Assembly: GCF_025766255.1 (NCBI RefSeq)
Contig: NW_026516827.1
Coordinates: 1 to 64,000 of the forward strand
Source of the DNA: Zychaea mexicana
Taxonomy: Eukaryota > Mucoromycota > Mucoromycetes > Mucorales > Lichtheimiaceae
Length of the DNA stretch: 64,000 nt
Direction of reading: 5' to 3'
Made by a program: the position numbers and the translations under genes. Positions 58,827 to 64,000 of this stretch are shown one piece after another; the first letter of the stretch is position 1, and the number at the start of each line of letters is the position of its first letter. A model generated the notes under the pieces. That model made no database searches and was not told the DNA's origin. It saw only the letters and a list, made by a program, of their open reading frames with translations.

Positions 58827-61658
58827 TTAGGAAACGTGAGCGGTGGCTGTATATCGTTGTGGTTGCGCTTGCTGCTGCTGCTGCTGTTGCAAGTCAGGCC
58901 GTTGTGGAGATAACTGTGGTGAAGGAGATGAAGTAGGTTTCTGTGGTGGTGGTGTCGGCTGTTGTAATGGCGAACCTGGAAACGGTGTATATGCGAAATC
59001 ATCAGTAAATGAAAAATTCAGCGTTCTACTAACTCCTATTTCAATCTCTTTCTCTCTCTCCCCTCTCCCACTTAATATTTTTTTTCTCGCCTCTCCCTTT
59101 CTTCTAAATTTACGGTCACTACTTCTAACGGTTGAACATATACCATTCGACGAAATCGGAAGCGCCCGCTGCTGTTGTGGTTGTTGACGTAAAGGCGCCC
59201 TGTTTGACATTGTGCCATTGACGTGTGCAGACAAGTTGGCTGCAATCATTCCATTGGCCATTGCTACCGAAGCCTGTTGAGGAGTCAAGCGTTGTCGACT
59301 ATTCTGTCTTTTCACTGGAGCCGCCCCGACACCCGCACCCGTGGTGGGACCAAAGGAAACACCTGCTTCGACATTTTTGGGTTGTGAAGCAACGTTTGCA
59401 GCAGCAGCAGCAGCAGCAACAGAGCCGTTGGTATTACTGGTGGTTGTAGGAGGGCCCTGGCGCTGGGTGTTTCTTGTTCCTTGCAATAGACTGGGTAAGT
59501 CTACGAAATTTCGGAGCTGATCCACTGAGAGCAGTTGGACACGGTGGCGCAAAAACCTATATCCATTGGAAAATTTAATAAGCAGAGCTTTTTTTCCTTT
59601 TGCTTGGGCTGGGTGGGGGGGGGAGCGATTGCATTTTTCCACTCTCTCTTTCCTTTTCTTCCACAAACTTACCTATCATCCATTTCATCCAGCGTTTCCA
59701 CTTCTTCCATCTCTTCGTAGTCGGGGTCAAACTGGAACGGATCTCGACTTTGCGAGGGTCCACGGTAGCCAACACGATCGATAAAAACTCGGCCACCACG
59801 ACCAATGCGTTTTCGAAACCGAGGGGCAGCAGTAGCAGCGGCAACGTCGTTAACAGTGTTTGGACTGGAGAATGTTTGGAAGAACTGCATCGGCAACTCG
59901 AGAGGGAAGGGCTGGTATGGACACTAGAAGCCGATTGTTTACACAGCAAACTGTTAGTACACTACACCCTTCTTTTCCACATGCATCGTATGTACACCAA
60001 CATGATTGCACTGATAACTTACTTCTGTGACATCTTCGTAGGGTGCATCTGCTTCCCTTTTTTTGGCAAGTTCGGCCTCCATAGCAAGTTGTGCCGGCGT
60101 TTTATCATGGCGATCGGTATTATCTGCAGCATCTCGTCGAAGGCGGCTGAGGGGTATTTTGATCGTTGTTCTATCGGTAACAATCACTTGGGTAAGTATC
60201 TGTAAAAAGAGGACAAAACGCAGACTCTCTTACTGTTTCAAGGAATAACTTACGATGATCCTGTATCCATTGCGGTCTTTCGTTTCTTCTTTGTTGCAGG
60301 CATAAGGGCTTCTTCATCCTTGATGCCAAGCAAGCGCTGGTACTCTCGGATTTCGCAACGTTTCTCAAACACAGCATGCTCTTGAAAAAGACTCTCTCTG
60401 CGAATCTTTTCGCGGCGCAGCACCATTTCCAGCAGACCACGAGCCTTTTCCATTTCCATGCGTAGCTTTCGCAGTCGCTCAAAAGACTGTTGGTCTGTTC
60501 GTCTAGTTTTGCGCACCGGCTTAATTTCGCGACGACGAAAGCAAACGTAAGGGTCGATCTCATTTTTAGGGATATCTTCATATTGTACAATGGGTATAAT
60601 TGATTTTCCCTCACGCTTCAATCGCCGAGCGCGCCAATGCTCAAGGATGGGTCCCAATTCAAAGCGGCTCGAACGGAAACTGTTTGGAAGCATGTCTAGC
60701 AAATCCATGGGCTGGGGCGTTTGTGCTGGGTCCTAGTGAATTAACAAAAAGGTAAGGAGGTGCATTTGTGTTAGCCCCCAAAACATGCATATATCATTAT
60801 ATTATTGTGTCGAACCACATCATTTCTGTATCGCCCTCTCTCTCTCTCTCTTTCTCTCCCTTATGAAGCAAGAGAGAAGCATATGAATCTCTCTTACCAG
60901 ACTAAGATGAGGCAACTGAGAGTTGACGGTCGATTCGATCTGGCTCATGATATCTTCAAACTCGTCCTCAGTTATTATCAGTGAAGAGGATTCAAGACGA
61001 TCCTTGTTGTATTTGTTTACAAAGTCACAGTCGACCTCGTCCATAAGGTACTGACAGCTTATCATATCCTCAACGGTCATGGAGAACTTGATCAAGTTGG
61101 AGGGCTGTTTGAAGGGCTTTTTGTAAACGACATCGTACTCCTCCTGGGGGATATGGCGTGAAGCATCTGGTGTAGGAATATAGCGTTGCAGCTTTTCGCC
61201 GGTTGTCACAGCTGCTTGAGCCGCAGAAATAGCCGCTTGCAAATCATGCTACGATATCAACAATAATCACAACAGATACATTGAGTAATTGCGGCTTCTT
61301 TCCCCCCCCCTCCCCGGTCCCTTTTTTTGCATACCCCTTCCCATCATCACCACCCCCTCTCCAAAAAAGAGAAAAAAATTCCGCAGCAACCAAGCAACAA
61401 ATCACACGATGCACCCACCCACACACACACACACAGAGAGAGAAAAGAGAGAACGTGAGTGTGAGTGCCAAGCACCAATCAGAATAGAGAACGTAAGAAT
61501 ACCTCCACTTCTTCATCCTTCTCAACGCCAGTCTCTATATCGCCTATGGACCGCTGTGCCTCGCCCAGGTCAGGCAGCTGCGACTCCTTGAAGATAGGCA
61601 TAGCCTGTTTGACGGAGAGTTTTTTCCCTCTGAAACGAGACACCATCTGGTTTGTCAT
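58827..61658 (-). CDS. EPL1: Enhancer of polycomb-like protein, NuA4 acetyltransferase subunit
   Basis: Seven exons: 61503-61658, 60898-61248, 60254-60732, 60023-60170, 59673-59923, 59144-59556 and 58827-58975; 1947 nt, 648 aa. EPL1 anchors Esa1/Yng2 in the NuA4 and piccolo histone H4/H2A acetyltransferase. The EPcA core is clear: FRGKKLSVKQAMPIFKE at the N-terminus, YIPTPDASRHIPQEEYDVVY, KQPSNLIKFSMTVEDM, DEVDCDFVNKYN, then DPYVCFRRREIKPVRKTRRT and the RLRKLRMEMEKARGLLEMV helix. The C-terminal half is Gln/Ala/Ser rich. The acceptor gttaccgatag (before TTIKIPLSRL) is chosen because the nearer one breaks the frame. The segment 58976-59143 is read as an intron although it is open. The second Met (61646) could also be the start. 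Confidence 0.88.
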
Positions 61659-62826
61659 GGCGTTCTTACAGAAATCAGTAGAGTTGAAAAAATAAAAAAA
61701 AGTAAAAAAAAAGTGCGTATATGTGTAGTTGTTTTGGTTTGTGTGAGAAAAAAAAAGGTATTTTTTTTTCTTTTCAAGATGAGTGAGATGGAGGGGCGGG
61801 GCGTGGAAGGGAAACGAGGAGAAGAAAAAAGAGTACTTGAAAAAATAATATATATATAGAGTTCAGTCAATCGTAAGCTACAGCTGTTTGTTTAAAGATC
61901 TTGAAAGCAGCCTTTCGCTTACGACCAATAAAGAGAAGAGGGTTGTGTCAAACGGCTTTGAGTTGTGCTGACGACTTTGCGATGAACGGCCCCAATCTTG
62001 CGAGTTTTACTCTTTGTTATTTTTTTTCCTTCTCAACGAAAAGCTTGTATATTCGTACTATAAAAATTATTGGACCGGAGTGTGCAGCCAGAACAAGAAG
62101 GGGGGATGGTTGCTGCGGCTGAGGCTGTGATGATAATATATTCTGTGAGAGGATAAAGCAAAGAGTTGGTAAAATATGAACAAGGACAGACTTGTATCAA
62201 CAAATCATGTACGCAAAGGGCACTTTGCTGGAAAGAAATTTCATTATTCTCTCATGGAAGAAAAGATAGTTTTTCTTGAACAAATTTGATAGTTGTTGTG
62301 GTTGCAACATACACTCATTTGTGTTTATGAAATCATATTCAGTCGTCAACGACACAACCCTTCACTGCGTTAACTGTGTCTTATGCTCAAGCGTGAGGAA
62401 ATGTATTTTCTTGAAAGGGTACTTGAACCTAATGGAGATGGAAGAATATCTACACATGGAGGACATAGACAATACATTCCGGCTTGAATCATCAACAAGC
62501 AAGGAGTGATATTGATCGACCCCGGCTCCTACATGAAGAACCTGGTGACGACCGACATCTTAGATATAGCCCTTCCGCTCAGAAAGCACCAGCAGCAAAG
62601 CACTCTACGATAAATTAAAAGAACAAAAGCATCGGATGGTATTCAAGAGAATTCTAAGCAAGCAACAAAAAGCACTCGGGCTACTTACTATACACTACTT
62701 GCAGATCTTTAAATTTCCACAAAAAAGCAGCATATATTATAGAACAACGAAAGCATCTTTCCTTTCTCTTGCATGTATTGTACTGTGTGGAAAAGAATAG
62801 TTTTATTTTGTATGTACAGACTATTT
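61659..62826. other. Intergenic region between POB3 and EPL1
   Basis: About 1.2 kb, serving as the POB3 3' region and EPL1 promoter. Purine/pyrimidine runs and a TATA-like atatatatag near 61850; no supported ORF. Confidence 0.5.
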
Positions 62827-64000
62827 TTAATCATTTTCGGATTCATCATAAGAACCCTCTACTTCGGAATCGTATTCTTCAGCCACTTCACTACCACTGT
62901 CATCAGGTGCAAAGTCTTCGTCAGCTATAAAAAAAAAGAAGAAGCATCAGATATCAGCAAAAAAACAATAATCATCCTCGAATACAGCAAAAAATCATCA
63001 AAAACTTACGACTCTCTGAATCGCCTTCATCCATCATTGCGCCAACAGCAGGCTCTGTTCGTCGCTTCTTTCGGCCGCTTGCACCAAAGTTGCCATCTTC
63101 CTCGTCCTCTTCTTCCACATCATCTTCGTCAAGCTCAGTGTATCTAATGATGGATTCCTCGTTCTGTACACTCTTGACCTTGATCCGCTTTTGTCTCAGG
63201 AAGTCCTCCATGTTGGCATATTCTTCCCGGTTGATGCTAGAGAACTGAATGTCGTTGCCGCCCTTCATGTGGAACTTCATATCGAACGTTCGTGAGCTGC
63301 CGCCAGAAGTGGTGCCCACACGTGAAAACGTGACAACACCGATTTCGTTGTGGGGAATGAATGTGGGTGGTTTGGGAATAAATAAGAAGCTTTTTTCGAG
63401 TGGGTAGAGGTAGCCTTCGTTGGCCTTCATGGAACATTTCAGAGCATGGGCACCGTGGTGACTAATAATATGTGTCATGGCGCAAAAATGACGCGAGAAA
63501 AGTTTATGAGTCCTGTATGTCCAACATGTATGATCAAGTACACACTATGGAATATGAATTACCTTCTGTAGCTGCCTGGTACCGTCACCTTGCGGTTTGT
63601 GAGTGAGCGGAAGATGGTGCTGACAACTTCATAGGTAGGTGCATCATAATGCTTGTGGAGCTTGTTTTCGTATTTATCTGCCAAAGTAGCACTACGTAAC
63701 CCAGTAGTTTAGTAACTCTATATCCGCAAGAAAGAGACCACTGGATATACATATAACTTACTCGTCAAGATTTAATTCGACATCGATTTCATCCTCACGC
63801 ACAAATTGGAATACCAAGAACGGGTATTTCGTTTGACCTTGACGCAGTGGAGGATCCAATCCAATCTGGTAGTTTAATTATCTTGTGTGAGTATAACACT
63901 AGACGTTCTCTTGACGTTTGACTTTCTTCCAAACACTACACTTTGTAATATAGGAAGGAGAGAAAAAGTAAGACACTCACCACAAACATGACGTGCATTT
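62827..64000 (-). CDS. POB3: FACT complex subunit POB3 (3' part; gene runs off the window)
   Basis: Exons seen: 63981-64000 (partial), 63762-63865, 63563-63691, 63010-63461 and 62827-62924, all in phase. POB3 with SPT16 forms the FACT histone chaperone acting in transcription and replication. Seen: [20 protein letters not shown] (end of the SSRP/POB3 middle PH region), [20 protein letters not shown], then [32 protein letters not shown] and VVTFSRV of the second PH (Rtt106-like) module. The C-terminus is acidic ([12 protein letters not shown], then a final Asp/Glu/Ser tail) with no HMG box, as in fungal POB3 and unlike animal SSRP1. It lies upstream of EPL1 on the same strand with a ~1.2 kb gap. 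Confidence 0.9.

Noticed and set aside
60171..60250. Acceptor ttttacag directly after exon 3 of EPL1
   Set aside because: It brings an in-frame stop after four codons; the acceptor ccgatag keeps phase.

Overview
The window is nuclear DNA of a filamentous fungus, most likely an early-diverging one (Mucoromycota type). This rests on small genes with many short GT-AG introns, a chromodomain Ty3/Gypsy element, LINE tails, and clear fungal orthologues of EPL1, POB3 and a secreted GH18 chitinase. The species assignment is inference only.

Positions 1-24782 are a tandem array of a ~4.14 kb unit: one 3' partial copy (1-874), three full copies (875-5016, 5017-9179, 9180-13320) and a terminal copy (13321-24782) inflated by nested insertions. 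Each unit holds the 3' exons of a Gln/His/Pro-rich gene (+), one complete six-exon gene on the minus strand whose middle part looks like a diverged RNase H fold, and the first exons of an MCT-like MFS transporter (+). The RNase H-like gene is thus the only whole gene being multiplied. In the terminal copy it is broken by a ~7 kb chromovirus (14655-21685: gag, a -1 slippery site, protease-RT, RNase H-integrase-chromodomain, polypurine tract, 3' LTR). Three AT-rich inserts follow: one inside the 3' LTR carrying an ORF with a giant-virus-like Cys motif, one with imperfect inverted ends, and one with tRNA-like pol III boxes and a TAGT duplication. The unique right flank continues the transporter as a pseudogene to ~25240.

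Positions 25240-32400 are gene-poor and hold LINE fragments, a TA-flanked MITE and microsatellites.

Positions 32459-64000 are ordinary genic DNA. They hold two convergent acyl-CoA thioesterase-like paralogues that share a conserved 27-nt exon and 4-nt microexon, a frameshifted GATA zinc-finger gene, a kynurenine/2-aminoadipate aminotransferase, a zinc polyol-type dehydrogenase, a fungal transcription factor without a visible Zn2Cys6 cluster, an N6-methyl-AMP deaminase (ADAL type), a GH18 chitinase, EPL1 (NuA4 complex) and the 3' part of POB3 (FACT complex). EPL1 and POB3 are both chromatin genes, and the dehydrogenase, the factor and the deaminase lie head-to-tail on one strand. No secondary-metabolite cluster, CRISPR array or convincing nuclear tRNA gene was seen. 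Exon boundaries were placed by hand from splice consensus and reading phase; the nine intact protein-coding gene models described with exon lists keep phase throughout.
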